Source of the DNA: Oegoconia quadripuncta
Lineage: Eukaryota > Arthropoda > Insecta > Lepidoptera > Autostichidae
Assembly (NCBI GenBank): GCA_949316235.1
Contig: OX438749.1
Location: forward strand, 19,298,414 to 19,362,413
Length of the DNA: 64,000 nucleotides
Direction: 5' to 3'
Below, piece by piece: positions 10,338 through 22,266 of the stretch (positions are counted from its first letter, which is position 1; each line of letters begins with the position of its first letter). The position numbers and the translations under genes are program-made. The notes below the pieces were generated by a model, which worked only from the letters and a program-made list of their open reading frames with translations, was not told where the DNA came from and did no database searches.

Positions 10338-10884
10338 TTTTTAAATGTTCACCTGGTAGCTACCACCATCTTAAGTCTGCCCCCAAGCAGCAATGGTGAT
10401 GGCATTGTTGTGTTCCTACTAATTTGAGACAATATAGCCAAATTGTCGTAAGCTTCCATTAGCATTTATAGCACAAAGAGGATTAGAAAATAAATTAATA
10501 AATGCTTTCTGTTTATGAGAGACTGCGGATATATGGCATGGGCACTCACGGCAAAAAGTGTTGGATAACTAAATCCAGTCGATCGCATTACCAGTGATCA
10601 AATATGAACGCAGCGAAGGACCTGTGTCACGGTTGTCGTGCTGCCGCGTGTACCCATACACGGTCGCTCAGCTAGTTCTCCTTAAAAAAGATATCTGAAA
10701 GGTGCGATCTAGTTGAATTACTCTGTTTACCTGCACTATGACTAGGGTAACTAGGCTTGTTGACGGCTAAATTGAAATTACAGCAAGGCCGTGAATTTAT
10801 CTATGTTTGTGAGTGGAGATTAATACCGCTGCGGACCAGCGCTTCACGCGTGCATGCGAGTAGTGTGGCCAGCTGTTTGGTGTT

Positions 10885-11040
10885 CTTCTGTGAACCGTGG
10901 ATGTTGTTTCAAGAATTAATCTCATAATGTTTGGAACACACAACCAATAATGTTTGGGATATCTCTGACCACCCCATTTGGAATAAAGCTCGTGACGTTA
11001 TGTATCTATATAATATGTGTAGGTACGTCATCCACATAAT
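10885..11040 (+). repeat. rep-P copy
   Basis: Contains GAACCGTGGATGTTGTTTCAAG and GGGATATCTCTGACCACCCCATTTGG. The same block is inverted at 26610-26760, which establishes it as a dispersed repeat. Confidence 0.6.
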
Positions 11041-11049
11041 GAATAAATA

Positions 11050-12300
11050 TTATATAAAATAAATATAAAAATCACTAGTGGAGAAGACAAACAATTTCAT
11101 TCAAGTGATATAGGTACTTATCTCGAAATATGTTTACTCAGTCTCACGCAAAACGTGGCCACCACACCACCCAGCGGGAGGCAAAGGCCAATGGGGGTAC
11201 AGTGCTGCCAACTTTATAACGTGCTAAATATACATAATGCGCTTCTTATGTAAATATCGCGCTTTTCTATTTGAAATGGCCCGTGCTCGTGACTTGAGCT
11301 AAAAGCCTTGACGGGAGTTAATTAGTTTGAATATTCAAAAGGAAACTGTGAGCAAGTAGATGTACTCGTATCGCAATGGTATTCGGACATCTGATTGATT
11401 ATTGCATTATTAAGAGCCTTGCAAAATGTCTACTATCCAACTTACCTAAGTTATACATAAGATAAGAGAAATGATTACTCTGAACATGTAATTATTTACT
11501 ACTCTCTACTCATTTAAGTAGTTTTATAGCTTAAGTATACATATATAATGTCAAAATTTAAATATTGAGTTTATAGACAATGCACCTTAGGTCGCCCGTC
11601 ACACGAGCAAAACGTCGACTAGTAAACTCAATAAGGGGGTCTGGTTGAAAACCAGCGCTGAGCAGCAGCCAATCTCTGTCAGCATTATTACTAATGTAAG
11701 TATCTAATGTTAATTAAATATTAATAGCATTTGAAGATCGTAACATAAAAAGTGGATTAATATCTACCTGTTTTTATACTTAATTAGTACAAGTAATTAC
11801 TTGGAGACAATAGTCAATTGCAATTTAATTTATAAAATTTTACGATGCGCCACATGTACATTCTACGACTCGACATTCCTAAAGACATATACGTATCCCC
11901 TCCCGCGCGGTAAGTTAATTTAAACATAATACTCATCTGTCAAAAGCGTAAGCGTATATACCAATTCTCATTCCTACTCATATTTTCCTATGTCTTCACT
12001 GCCCTTATCTCACTCTAGGTGCATTCCGGGACTGAGTCGTCAACGTGCCAAAATGTCCAGTGGGCGAATTGTTTTAAGGTCATAAAGTACGAGTGTCAAA
12101 ACGTATCATATCCTGAATCACCCCTAAACATTTTTCTTACACTTTTTTAACACCCTGTGTTGTTGAACACATTGGTTGTTGTAACTTGTTGTAAAATATA
12201 TTCAAAAATGTTCATTGTTTCACTGATACTGTAATGAAATAATTAATTTTCACTAGCCATTTTAACGGATGAAGTCCTTAAAATTGCTCGAAGCGAACAT
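11050..12300. other. Unassigned sequence
   Basis: No family was recognised. An open stretch at 11845-11909 starting with ATG is followed by GGTAAGTT, a donor-like string, but there is no acceptor or homology to support an exon. Confidence 0.35.
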
Positions 12301-12302
12301 GT

Positions 12303-12640
12303 TGAACCACCTCCGTGGCTCAATGTAAACAACATTGGGTTTACGATTCGGAGGTCGCGGGTTCGATCCCCAGCGGGGTACATGTTTAAGTACTCGGTTT
12401 GGTTGGTGGTAGGGCATTTTAAATATCCGCCTGGCTAGCTACCACCATCTTATCTAAATCTGCCGCCGAACAACAATGTTAATAGCATTGCTGTATTCCG
12501 GTTGTCAGAGATAAGATACCCAGTCCCCCAAATAAGATGGGGTTTCCGGGTCAGTACGCTACCACCTTCGACCTCATCTTCACTTAACATCAGGTGTGAT
12601 TGAGGTCAAGTACGAACACGTCGTGCATAAAAAAATTAAA
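12303..12640 (+). repeat. SINE-A, full copy
   Basis: Complete head, body and 3' end (CGTCGTGCATAAAAAAATTAAAAAA) with both pol III boxes intact, close to the 8009 copy. The 5' boundary is CACCTCCGTGG. Confidence 0.8.
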
Positions 12641-12802
12641 AAACGTCCCACCTCCTGTACCAACACCAACTGGATCGAGTATTCCAACATCTGTTTTATT
12701 ATCCTGATATGTTAACAGATGCCCCTCACCTGCTATTTGGAGTCTATGGGCTGTGTGGTGGATGCTAACGCACAAGAGATTCCTCAGTCAGTCAAAGCTC
12801 AG

Positions 12803-12858
12803 CAAACCTCAGATGCGATTGAGGTCAAGTACCTACCAACTCGTTGTGCATAAAAAAA
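12803..12858 (+). repeat. SINE-A 3' fragment
   Basis: Only the last 50 bp remain (GATTGAGGTCAAGTACCTACC...TTGTGCATAAAAAAAA). It lies 160 bp after the preceding SINE-A, with unidentified sequence between them. Confidence 0.6.
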
Positions 12859-13197
12859 ATGTTACATAGAAATCTACATACAGACACATATACAACCGAA
12901 ACCATTACCCCCCTCCCTGACGGAGTCTGGTAAAAAAAAACTATAAAAAATGCAGTTAAATTGAAAACCTCCTCTTTCAAGACGGTTAAAAAGGTCATTA
13001 CCTAATGGAAGAATAATGTCAAAATAATTTTACGGTTGATACTTCCATTTATGTAATGAGACCATTTGATAAAATAAAATGCATCATCCCATTTAATTGA
13101 ATATTACCAACAGCTACTGTGAATTTACATCAAATTATTTAGAATAGTGATGCTCGGAATTAATAGATTTTTGCAAACACATTTAGTGTTGTCTATT

Positions 13198-13400
13198 TGT
13201 GTTAGCGGTTCGACTCTTCATTCATAATGCGAACAGTCAAGACATGGTACTCCCTTACGGCGTCAATCTTTCCTGAATCCTACAACCTTGGGATCTTCAA
13301 ATCAGGGTGAATTGGCATCTACTAAGATCGCGTGCTTCATATTCAATTCAACTTCCCATGAGATTGTGGTCAAACGAGTATCCAGTTAATCATTAAAAAA
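13198..13400 (-). repeat. rep-O copy
   Basis: Inverted copy of 61428-61640, from GCGGTTCGACTCTTCATTC to AACGAGTATCCAGTTAATC and an inverted A-run. It abuts the left terminus of a MITE-N at 13425. Confidence 0.65.
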
Positions 13401-13424
13401 AAACAATACCTACACACTAATAAC

Positions 13425-14456
13425 TATACCGGATGAGTTTATAAATAGAATAGTTTATTTGCAAGAACATAGTTTATAAGGTCACAATTTAGTTTGAAGA
13501 TCTTATGTTCTACCAGTGATGCGGCATGCAAAAATTTATTTACCGTAAGGAAAAAAATGGGCATATTAAGTAAGTGAAACGCCCGCATTGCCGTATCTTG
13601 ATATGCGACTGGCGGGATTCATAGGGTTTCCGTCATGCGAAATTTTGTTATGCACAACGGGTTGGTACTTGACCTCTTGCTGTTGGTGCTTTTAGTTTCA
13701 GTCAGTAGATATTCAAAATTTGGCTGTAAATAAAACTACTGTTCCGGGCGGTTGCTCGGGCAGCGAGCAGCGCTCGAGATAATTTTTGTCTTAAAAATAA
13801 AATAAATAAAAAAGTTTAATAAACGTTATTCTTTATTATTATTATTAGCACTAATTATTATTTGTTTAATTATAATAAGTGAATTCGTTCAAGATTAGAT
13901 TGGACAATATTTAACAAACTGATGACTTAAATATTGACTGCATAACAACATAATGAACAATGTGAACTCTTCCAACACTGTGACTTAGACATACCAGCAG
14001 TAATAATATAATAATAATAATTTATTTATTTATTAAAAACTCAATAAATAAAGATTACGGTATTTTTATTTGTAGAATCAGGTCCCTGGGCAGTTATCGT
14101 AATGAGCTGTATTATATTTATACGTTTTTTTGCACAACGGGTTGGTACTTGACCTCAATCACACCTGATGTTAAGTGAAGAGGAGGTCGAAGGTGGAAGC
14201 GTACTGACCCGGAAACCCCAACACATTTGGGGGACTGGCTATCTTATCTCTGACAACCGGAACACAACAATGCTATTAATATTGGTGCTTGGCGGCAAAT
14301 TTAGATAAGATGGTGGCAGCTAGCCAGGCGGACATTTAAAATGCCCTACCACCAACCAAACCGATTTATTTATTTGGAAATCATATTTTCTCCAAATTTC
14401 CTTTAGTTATTTAATTTAATTTAATATGTGGAATAGGCTACAAACGCGACTATGAT

Positions 14457-14487
<31 letters not shown>

Positions 14488-14571
14488 AAAAAAAATTAAC
14501 TATGCCAATACCTTCTATATCACTTACCTAATATGCCCTATTTTTTTCCTTACGGTAAAAAAACTATATAC
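13425..14571 (+). mobile_element. MITE-N copy, heavily interrupted
   Basis: The left terminus TATACCGGATGAGTTTAT is broken after 15 bp, resuming at 13541 with TTACCGTAAGGAAAAAAATGG. The right terminus (TTTTTTTCCTTACGGTAAAAAAAC) ends near 14571. The interior holds a SINE-A 3' scrap (13649-13673), a SINE-A minus copy (14129-14368) and a GAT triplet run (14457-14482). Confidence 0.6.
14129..14368 (-). repeat. SINE-A, 5'-truncated
   Basis: The minus strand runs from the body (GGTTTGGTTGGTGGTAGGG) to GTGCAAAAAA; the tRNA-like head is missing. It is inserted within the MITE-N remnant. Confidence 0.75.
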
Positions 14572-15171
14572 AAAATAAAATATATACTCCTCCTAGTCCA
14601 CAAGATTTTATACCCCTAATTAAAAACTGGATCCGCCCCTGAGTAGGCTGCATGAATTAACAATGCCATGATTATACCTAATCGAACTTGCAAGTTTTAT
14701 TTAATAAGCCGTTTATTCCTGCCCCGTCTGAAATTGCTCAATTAGCGAAATGTCAGAACGGGAATGACACCGGCTGGTGAAATGTCACCTTAGTATATAT
14801 TTGCACTTTGCACTATAAATATATGTAATTTCGAGCACATCGAACTATTTAAATTATTGCTATTATTTTTTACTATTACGCGCTTGATAATAATTAAATA
14901 TTACTTTATTATCGTTATTTTATAATGTTATGGGTACTTATTAACATTATATAAAGTGTAAACGAAAACATTGAACGCCATTTTACCGTCGCCATTTGTT
15001 TTATGAAATCGTGAAAAAAAACCAGCTGCTCCTTATATCCGTGGAACAGCTGATTTTTAGCATTGGAAATGTTTTGATCATTGACTGATTGACAAAACGT
15101 TGCGTGATTATTGCATAGGGGATGAACGAATACAAATCATCTCGATTCGTACAAGATCATGAAAATCCTCC

Positions 15172-15275
15172 CGCATTGGGCCAGCGTGGGGGACTATGGC
15201 CCATACTCCCTCATTATACGAGGGAAGGCCTATATCCCTGCAGTGGGATGTTGACGGGCTGTGAGATGATGACTT
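15172..15275 (+). repeat. SINE-D 3' fragment
   Basis: Starts CCCGCATTGGGCCAGCGTGG and ends CAGTGGGATGTTGACGGGCTG...GATGATGA. It is a 5'-truncated copy holding only the last third. Confidence 0.7.
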
Positions 15276-15378
15276 CAAAGTGAATTTGAATTCGTGTAAT
15301 TTCCATGGTGACACCTTGCTTACGAACAACTTTCTCCAAGGAACAATAATGGAATTCGATCAAAAAATTTTCGATTAA

Positions 15379-15640
15379 CGACCTGTTTGGTGTAGTGGCT
15401 AGCAACTCTGACCACTATACCAAAAGGTTGCGGGTTCGAATCCCGCTAGGGGCATACGTTTGTGTGATGAGATGAATACGGACATGTGTACCCGAGTTAT
15501 GGATGTTTTTCATTTATACCAAGTATTTATTTACAAAAAAAAATGTATTTATGTAGTATATCAACCATTTGGTATCCACAACACAAGTTGCTTACTGTGG
15601 AACTAGATGGCGCTGTGTGTATTTATTAAAAAAAAAATAT
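15379..15640 (+). repeat. SINE-B, full copy
   Basis: Head GACCTGTTTGGTGTAGTGGC, B box GGTTCGAATCCCGC, body and 3' end GGAACTAGATGGCGCTGTGTG followed by a TTTATT/A-rich tail. The boxes appear intact. No convincing tRNA acceptor stem closes, so this is not a tRNA gene. Confidence 0.8.
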
Positions 15641-16364
15641 TAACCATACAAAGTAAACCGTTCTGATACCACCATTGAAGTCCATCAACTTTCGGCTGAA
15701 TTCGGCTATGGGTCCTAGGGGAAAGTTGTTCGTAATCAGGAATGGAGTCAACAGTAAACAGGAATTATATTAATTAAATTTCATTCTGTATAGTAACCCC
15801 TTATTCTTACTACTAGGGCTCTTACGTGGTAGGTAATACATTTAGCGTTCGAATGCCAAAATTTTTACGTGCTAGGTACGGCTGCAGACCTCAACAGGCG
15901 TTTCTCCAAATTACTGATCGGTGCCACTACCGTACTGAGACTATACCGACCACACATTTCCCATTAAATAAAAGGATATTTATTTTCAAATAAAAACTGA
16001 TCCCATTTTCTATCATCTATCGATTCCAACAAAAAAGTACAAATTTATGTACCGATGTATACCATTTTAAATAAGATTGTGCGTAGACGACAAGCAGATA
16101 TTACCATTTAAGGCGGGCAGACAGACAGACGGTTCTTAGCGGCGTCTTAAGCGATTCCAAACGGAGTGGAATTAATACGTAGAATCTGTATCAGCGCAGT
16201 ATTTGTTTAAGGAATGGATAGTGTTACACAGGACAGTGAGCTGCGAATTTGAGAAGAAGGATAAGGTAAATAATAATTAAAGCACCAGAAAGTGGCAAGC
16301 TCCGTTCTTTGCGTCATCAAATAGTATGTAATATGAATGGCGTTGGACAACAATTTTACTAGAT

Positions 16365-16460
16365 TGAGAGTGACGGGATTGAATATGAAACACGCGATCT
16401 CAGTAAATATATATTCACCCTGTTCTTGAAGATCCCAAGATTGTGGAAAGACTAACGCTG
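16365..16460 (+). repeat. rep-O fragment
   Basis: GAAACACGCGATCTCAGTAAA...TTCTTGAAGATCCCAAGATTG matches the middle of rep-O; both ends are missing. Confidence 0.5.
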
Positions 16461-16549
16461 GACATAAATATTATGGTGGTATAGTAATCATTATGATGAT
16501 ACGGAAAGTTTGTTGCAAAATATTCAATAATCATTTAAGCTCGTGTACT

Positions 16550-16610
16550 TGTACACTGCTACTCCATATACTTAAACACACCGTTTATGTATATGTAGTA
16601 GCAGTGTACA
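16550..16610. repeat. Hairpin with 13-bp perfect outer stem
   Basis: TGTACACTGCTAC (16550-16562) is complementary to GTAGCAGTGTACA (16598-16610). An inner CATATAC/GTATATG pairing extends the fold. No gene or element boundary explains it. Confidence 0.5.
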
Positions 16611-16619
16611 GGATCCGTA

Positions 16620-17395
16620 TCAAAATACAACGGAAGAACGGAGGTATTATCAAAATACAACGGAATTTCACTGTTCGATTATAAGTTCCGTAACCAAATA
16701 GAGAGTCTTCAATTTTGATTCCCCCTTCGCTGTAGCACAATTGTAGCCTTTGGTTAGTTAACACGGATTGTGTAATACTTGTACCTGATTGTTTGTGTCA
16801 TGAGATGAGTTTAAACAATATTTTCTTCCTTTCTTTCAATATTTTTCCAATTTCAAAGTTTCAAGTGATATGTCTCCAAAACAAAATCGAATTTTAATAC
16901 TCGATTATAAGTTCTGTAACTGTTTAAAATCTTCAATTTGTTTACTCAAGTAACAATCCCTATAGCGTCTGTAATATTTTATCATTAACATTTGAATCTA
17001 TAAGTATATATATATATAACGCAAATCGTTAAAGAAAGTACATAGAGTACGAAAGTGATGTGATACACCTGTCTTAACTAACATCACTATATTTTGGGTG
17101 AACCTACTGACCTCTAAGATACAGGTAATTACTACCTAGTTTAGAGCTCAGCAGTCTAATCTTGCCTACTTGTTAAAGGATGTATCCAATAGATTTCTTT
17201 TTTCTCTATGGATCTGTATAAAATTATGTATGGAACTATATGAAATGACGATGTAGCTGTTTATTGAAATCTAATAATAAATAGAGAGGTTTTATCAAAA
17301 ACAATTACAGTATATCTATTGTAAGTTCCGTAGTCACTTAGAGACTCTACAACTTTGTTGCTCTAAGCCACTATCCCTATAGCGTGGCAATAAAC
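16620..17395 (+). repeat. rep-R-like sequences, two decayed units
   Basis: Repeated phrases AAGTTCCGTAACCAAATAGAGAG (16683) and GTAAGTTCCGTAGTCACTTAGAGAC (17321) followed by CCCTATAGCG suggest two related copies about 640 bp apart. They resemble the interior of the repeats at 23527 and 36273. Confidence 0.4.
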
Positions 17396-17525
17396 CTATC
17401 TAATAAGCGCTGTGATTGTCGGCGGCATTCCTCTTCCTTCCCGATCCGTCTGGCCCGCAATGAGATACCGCGGACCACCGGACAGTGCCGGCTCCGGTTT
17501 CTTTTCCATTGACAGCTCAGACCAT
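17396..17525. other. GC-rich island of unknown origin
   Basis: About 130 bp is markedly GC-richer than its surroundings and open on the minus strand (reading through CQWKRNRSRHCPVV). The product is not recognised. It may be a fragment of an old element ORF. Confidence 0.3.
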
Positions 17526-17639
17526 GAGCAAAGTTAAGTATTTCTATATTAAGATACAAAATGAACATTCGAAATCGCCCATCATATAATAATATGAGAG
17601 ATTATTAATTTATATAATTTCAAAAAAATATGATATACT

Positions 17640-17850
17640 AGAATTCCGTGCGTGGAATAGCTTTATCGCGGATATGTTTCATTTGTTTATCCCACGGAAA
17701 CTACTCACTTTATCGAGATAAAAAGTATCCTATATCTTAATCCAGGGTATATTCTACCTATATACCAAATTTCATGCAAATCTGTTTATCCGTTTCGCCG
17801 TAATTGAGCAACAAACATTCAATCTTTCTATTTTATTATATTAGTTAGAT
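17640..17850 (+). repeat. rep-E copy
   Basis: TTCCGTGCGTGGAATAGC through CTATATACCAAATTTCATGC to a degenerate TTCTATTTTATTATATTAG end; the start has lost the GCGGCTTCG part. Confidence 0.65.
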
Positions 17851-18314
17851 TTATATGCAATTTTATTTTTATTAATTTTACTCTAAAAGTGCATAATATA
17901 ACCAAATGCACCCTGGTTGCAATGTGAAGTAGTTTTTGGTTTCATTACTTAAAACATGATAAGCTATAATTTGATAACCAAACAATAATCGTTAGTGTAA
18001 TATACTCTAATGCTAGGGACATAAACAAGGTGTCAGCTAAAACGGCCCATTACGACTAATACCGCCAGTAGCATAGTAACTCATTACTAATATATCGTGT
18101 GCTAGAACCGCCTGTGGCGTTGCTCGCAACGCATGCCAGATGACAATTATGATTTATGATTTCGGTACATTCTATTCATACTCAACAGACAGATAGCGTT
18201 AAATAAAAGAAATCACTATAAATGTGTTTTATGTATTTATATGGGTGATTTATTTATTTTATTAAAATTAGTTTACCGTGCACGCTACCTACATGTCATG
18301 TGCATAACACAAAG

Positions 18315-18436
18315 GTTGCCTGGAAGAGATCGCTTTTAGTGATAAGACCGCCAAATAGTACTATCCCCTTTTTCTTATTTCTTTTTATGCTTCTTATTGT
18401 TGTACAATAAAGAATATTTTGTTTGTTTGTTTGTAT
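18315..18436 (+). mobile_element. 5'-truncated LINE 3' end (same family as 10107-10337)
   Basis: GTTGCCTGGAAGAGATCGC...GTGATAAGACCGCC, then ACAATAAAGAATATTTTG and a TTTG-repeat tail. This is the plus-strand orientation of the fragment described at 10107. Confidence 0.7.
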
Positions 18437-18460
18437 GTTAAAGTATTCAAATGTCAATGG

Positions 18461-18993
18461 TATACCTGATGAGTTTTTTTACCGGAAAGAAATAAGTCAT
18501 ATTTATCTAAGTGAATTAGAAGTTATTGACATAGGTACTTTTTTTTTAAACTATCGTCGACGCACGCCCTTACCGAAGATTCATATGCGACTGGCGAGAT
18601 TCGTAGGATGCCTATATTGCGAAATTTATATAGGTCTATTTTCTCCAAGTTTTTTATTTATTTAACTTAATGATGTAATTATATGCAATAGGCTAAAATA
18701 GGCCATTTAAATGACAATTATTCGATGATGGTTTTGAATTTAAAAAAAAACTACCTGTGCAAATAACTTCTATTTCACTGGTTTGTATGATGAATACGAA
18801 AATTTATTCCCGAGTCATGGATGTTTATATAAATATTTATTTATGTTTATCCGTTATCTAGTATCCATAGCACAAGCTTTGCTTAGTTTGGGACTAGATG
18901 ATTGGTGTAAGTGTCCGAAATATTTATTTATTATTATTTATTTACTTACATGCCCTATCCTTTTCCTTACGTTAAAAAAAATCATCGGGTATT
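18461..18993. mobile_element. MITE-N copy carrying a SINE-C
   Basis: The left terminus TATACCTGATGAGTTTTTTT pairs with a right terminus that reads, inverted, AATACCCGATGATTTTTTT. The internal sequence matches 60928-61270 apart from the SINE-C at 18781-18948. Confidence 0.7.
18781..18948 (+). repeat. SINE-C, head-less copy
   Basis: Identical in layout to 1779-1938 but begins at GTTTGTATGATGAATACG, after the tRNA-like head. It is a 5'-truncated retroposition into MITE-N. Confidence 0.75.
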
Positions 18994-19448
18994 TACAATT
19001 ATTACTTATCCCTATCGTCTATACTGCGCAACGTCTATGACTTCATCTGCCATAAGTTAAGGTTTGTGGAGTGAGGTTTTGGGTTCATGGCAGTACTTTT
19101 TACCCGACTGCTCCAGAAAGGATGGTAGTGCTTTACGAGTGTATATATTGAAATTTATATGTTACCTTCTGCAGCCTAAACGGCTTGACTGATTTTGAAG
19201 TGAAAAATGTCGTTAGATTCGTCTTGGTCCCCATATTAACTCAAAATCCAATATGGCACCCGTAAAATAGGAAATATACTGTCGTGTTTATTAGTTTTTA
19301 AATACCTAAGTTAATAAATGATTTGATCGTTTTTAGATAACAATAGAATCTCGTTTGATTCAGCGATGGTAATCTAGCAAATTGCATTCTCCTTCATTAG
19401 AATATGATAGGAAAGACAAATGACTGTTTATTGATGTAAATATATAAA

Positions 19449-19688
19449 TCAAAAGCCTGAAAATAGAGGAATAACTAAATTAGGCAATCTCTGGGGATCA
19501 ACAAACTGCCAAGTCCGCGGGCAACCCAAGTCGTCCGAGCGTTTTGCATTATGCGCAGAGAGGTAGTAGTCAAGTAAGAAGCTACACCTCATATCCATAG
19601 GGAAAACCACGCAGTCAATCCGCTCCGATATAATACTCGTAACTAACAGAACAGGGGTTCTATTACATAAATTCATCGATATCGTCAA
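19449..19688 (-). CDS. Hypothetical 79-codon ORF with CCAAT-like upstream region
   Basis: An ATG-to-stop frame on the minus strand that I do not recognise. Its start lies just downstream (minus sense) of a GC-balanced stretch with ACCAATGAG and CCAACCAATCAC, two CCAAT-box-like strings. The protein has no obvious signal peptide, membrane segment or motif and its codon content is unremarkable. It could equally be the 5' part of an unrecognised transposon or chance. Confidence 0.15.
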   Translation of the reverse strand: MTISMNLCNRTPVLLVTSIISERIDCVVFPMDMRCSFLLDYYLSAHNAKRSDDLGCPRTWQFVDPQRLPNLVIPLFSGF

Positions 19689-20017
19689 CTGTCACGTTCT
19701 GACATGTGATTGGTTGGCTCATCGCTCGCTCGACAATTTGACGGTTTCTCATTGGTCACCGTAATCGATTGCGATACCGATGAAGTTACATAATCTAAGG
19801 GCAGATCCCTAACAAGATGCAATTTGACCACTTACATAACATTATTTTGTTTAATAGAGTTTTTAGTAAATACATAATAAGTATTACTGTTTTGAGAGTC
19901 AAATAAAAAATATTCCACTTCCAATTATTTTTGAGTAAACTGAACTAAATTAAATGAGATTGTCACTAAATGTTGTTAAAGAATACTCGCTTAATACTTT
20001 TAATGATGAAATTTGAC

Positions 20018-20275
20018 GACCTGTTTGGTGTAGTGGTTAGAAACTCTGTTGCTATACCAAACGGTCGCGGGTTCGAATCCCGCTAGGGGCATATGTTTGT
20101 ATGATGAATACGGACATGTGTACCCGAGTTATGGATGTTTTTCATTTATATATGTATTTATTTACAAAAAAAATGTATTTGTATAGTGTATCAACCATCT
20201 GGTATCCACAGCACAAGCCTAGTTGCTTAGTGTGGAACTAGATGGCGCTGTCTGTATATGTCGGAGGATATTTTT
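20018..20275 (+). repeat. SINE-B, full copy
   Basis: Head GACCTGTTTGGTGTAGTGGTTAG, B box GGTTCGAATCCC, 3' end AACTAGATGGCGCTGTCTG. Preserved promoter boxes make this the cleanest SINE-B copy. Confidence 0.8.
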
Positions 20276-20644
20276 TTTTATTTTATTTTAACTTTGCTAA
20301 TGCGATAACCTCTGATTTATGTGCCATGTTTATATAAAAAAATACTTTTTCATTCATTCATTCATATTCATTGAATCATTTTAACATATTGACCGTAGCC
20401 AACTGCAATCATTATCATCATGTCAACCACATGACATCCACTGCTGAACATAGGCCTTCACCATAGATTTCAAGAGCGACTAGTTGGAAGTGACCTCCAT
20501 CTAGCGACTTAGTTAGCGAATATTTTAGATAAATAAATAAATACAAATATAAACACAGCGACCCTCGTTAGCCCCTGTACCATGAGAGTGGGATAAATGT
20601 ATATTTCGTCCAAGAGAATGAGCAGGAGAAAATATTGGATCTTT

Positions 20645-21060
20645 ATCTATGAAATTGGAGTTCTTTGTCTTCGTTAATCATATGTACCAATTCCTGCGAT
20701 TTTCGAAGCTATATCCAAATTTGTTTTTTATTTGGAAAATTGAATATTATTACAAGGTTTCATATGAAATATTTTTAAATTTCTGGGCTAAATCGCATAA
20801 TAAAAAAAATTTAAACAGAGCGTATTTCATGTGCTTCCCATAATCATTTCTTAGATTCCCTGAAACTTTAATAAAGCGGTTACTTTTAAAAATTAACGCT
20901 GCCTATACTTAACTTAATGTTATTCGATAATACACACAAAGTTTAGTAAATTTGGATTTGCCGTTCCCAAAAAAAAATCATAAATGTTTGTTTGGAGAAA
21001 ACAGTCTTAATGAAATTCTTCATACAAAACGCCAATTTCATAGGTAAGGACCTAATATTA
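20645..21060 (+). repeat. rep-J copy
   Basis: About 415 bp from TTCGTTAATCATATGTACC to TTCATAGGTAAGGACCTAATATTA. The same unit occurs at 58165-58508 (5'-shortened) and 62815-63310. No coding potential; class unknown. Confidence 0.7.
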
Positions 21061-21724
21061 TCTCACGCGACATAAACCTTTATTGTGGGTGAACACACAC
21101 ATACGCTGCGCTTGCCAGCAAAACTGCAATAGCTCCTGATAACATTTTTAAGAGGTAATAAAATTATGTACACTTAGAGAAACTGTAGAGCATATTAGAT
21201 ACCACACTAAATCTTCACTCAATGTCCGTGGAACATAAACCAGCCTCTATTAGTGATATAATGGTCCCTAGATAAGCCCTAACTGCACAGTTTAAGGCGA
21301 AAGCATTATAATGCCCTAGAGAAGGCGTAAATAACAGATTCAATGCCTACTAATTAAGTGATTCGAGATATTGCTTCACCTTAATGTTGCTTATCTGATT
21401 TTTAGCGTTATATACAAGTCGTTATCGGTTTTGGACAGGAAGGGGCATAGCTCTTAGTATAAATCTGATATAGAGAAAATTTATACATTTAATATTATTA
21501 AAAAAAATGGTAAAAGACCACGGACAGGATTGAAAGCTCAGACATTTTCCAATCAGTACCTGCTGGTACTACCTAAGACAGTCTCTTGATAGAGTTTGCC
21601 TGAAATCTTCACTTCTTTGTCACAAAAATTAAGCTGTGACTTCTATACAAATGACGCCTTCCACCAAACCATTACTAACACAGGATGATGACCACTTTGT
21701 ACCTTTCCGACCACTTGCACAGCT

Positions 21725-21870
21725 TCTTGAGAGCTTTTGAATCCTACCACCTTGGGATCTTCAAGTGCAGGGTGAATAGGCATCTTTTGAGATCGCGTGC
21801 TTCATCTTCGGCCACATCGTCACTTCCTATCAGGTGAGATTGTGGTCAAACGCGTATCCAGTTTACATTA
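21725..21870 (-). repeat. rep-O partial copy
   Basis: Inverted: from CCTACCACCTTGGGATCTTC to AAACGCGTATCCAGTTTAC and an inverted A-run. Confidence 0.6.
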
Positions 21871-21982
21871 AAAAAACTGTAGATTGATATGGGGCATGTT
21901 CTGTAAATCGACGATAAAGGCCGAGCTTTCAGGTATTGTTTTATTATACACGACAGAGTCCTAGGTATCTTTATTTCTTTCA

Positions 21983-22266
21983 TCATCAGCCCGTAAACAT
22001 CCCACTGCAGGGATATAGCTTCGTATATGAAGGAGTCCATACTCTCTCATATACCATTCCATAGTCCACCACGCTGGCCCAATGAGGGTTAGCACTTCAC
22101 ATGCCTTAGAATTTTTATGTCTCAGGCATGCAGGTTTCCTCACGATGTTTTCCTTCACCGTTTAAGTGCAGTCGGATAAATTTAAAAACTCATTGGTACA
22201 TGGCCTGCCTGGGTATAGAACCCGGACTTCCTAATTGAGACCGCATCTTAACCGCTGACCCACCGA
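21983..22266 (-). repeat. SINE-D, full copy
   Basis: The minus strand carries the tRNA-like head ending in CGGTGGGTCAGCGGTTAAG, the body, and the 3' end GGGATGTTTACGGGCTGATGATG (inverted at 21983-22010). Its head has lost a few bases around the B box. Confidence 0.75.

Larger units (their letters stand above)
10003..10440 (+). repeat. Old SINE-A split by a LINE 3' end
   Basis: A diverged head (TTACTCAGTGTAAACAATG...GGTCGGTAGTGAGG) is interrupted at about 10106. The body resumes at about 10338 (TTTAAATGTTCACCTGGTAGCTACCACCATCTT...). Its divergence suggests an old insertion. Confidence 0.7.

Noticed and set aside
10045..10427. Several overlapping ORFs rich in Cys-Val-Val or Thr-Gln-His
   Set aside because: They are translations of the ATACA/ACACA microsatellite on both strands.
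12590..12775. 61-codon minus-strand ORF with Gly-rich end
   Set aside because: Partly overlaps the SINE-A 3' end. The remaining about 45 codons look protein-like but have no homologue I know and no boundaries.
20645..21060. rep-J as a gene (two overlapping short ORFs recur in each copy)
   Set aside because: The ORFs are in different frames between copies and are interrupted by indels; conservation is at the DNA repeat level.
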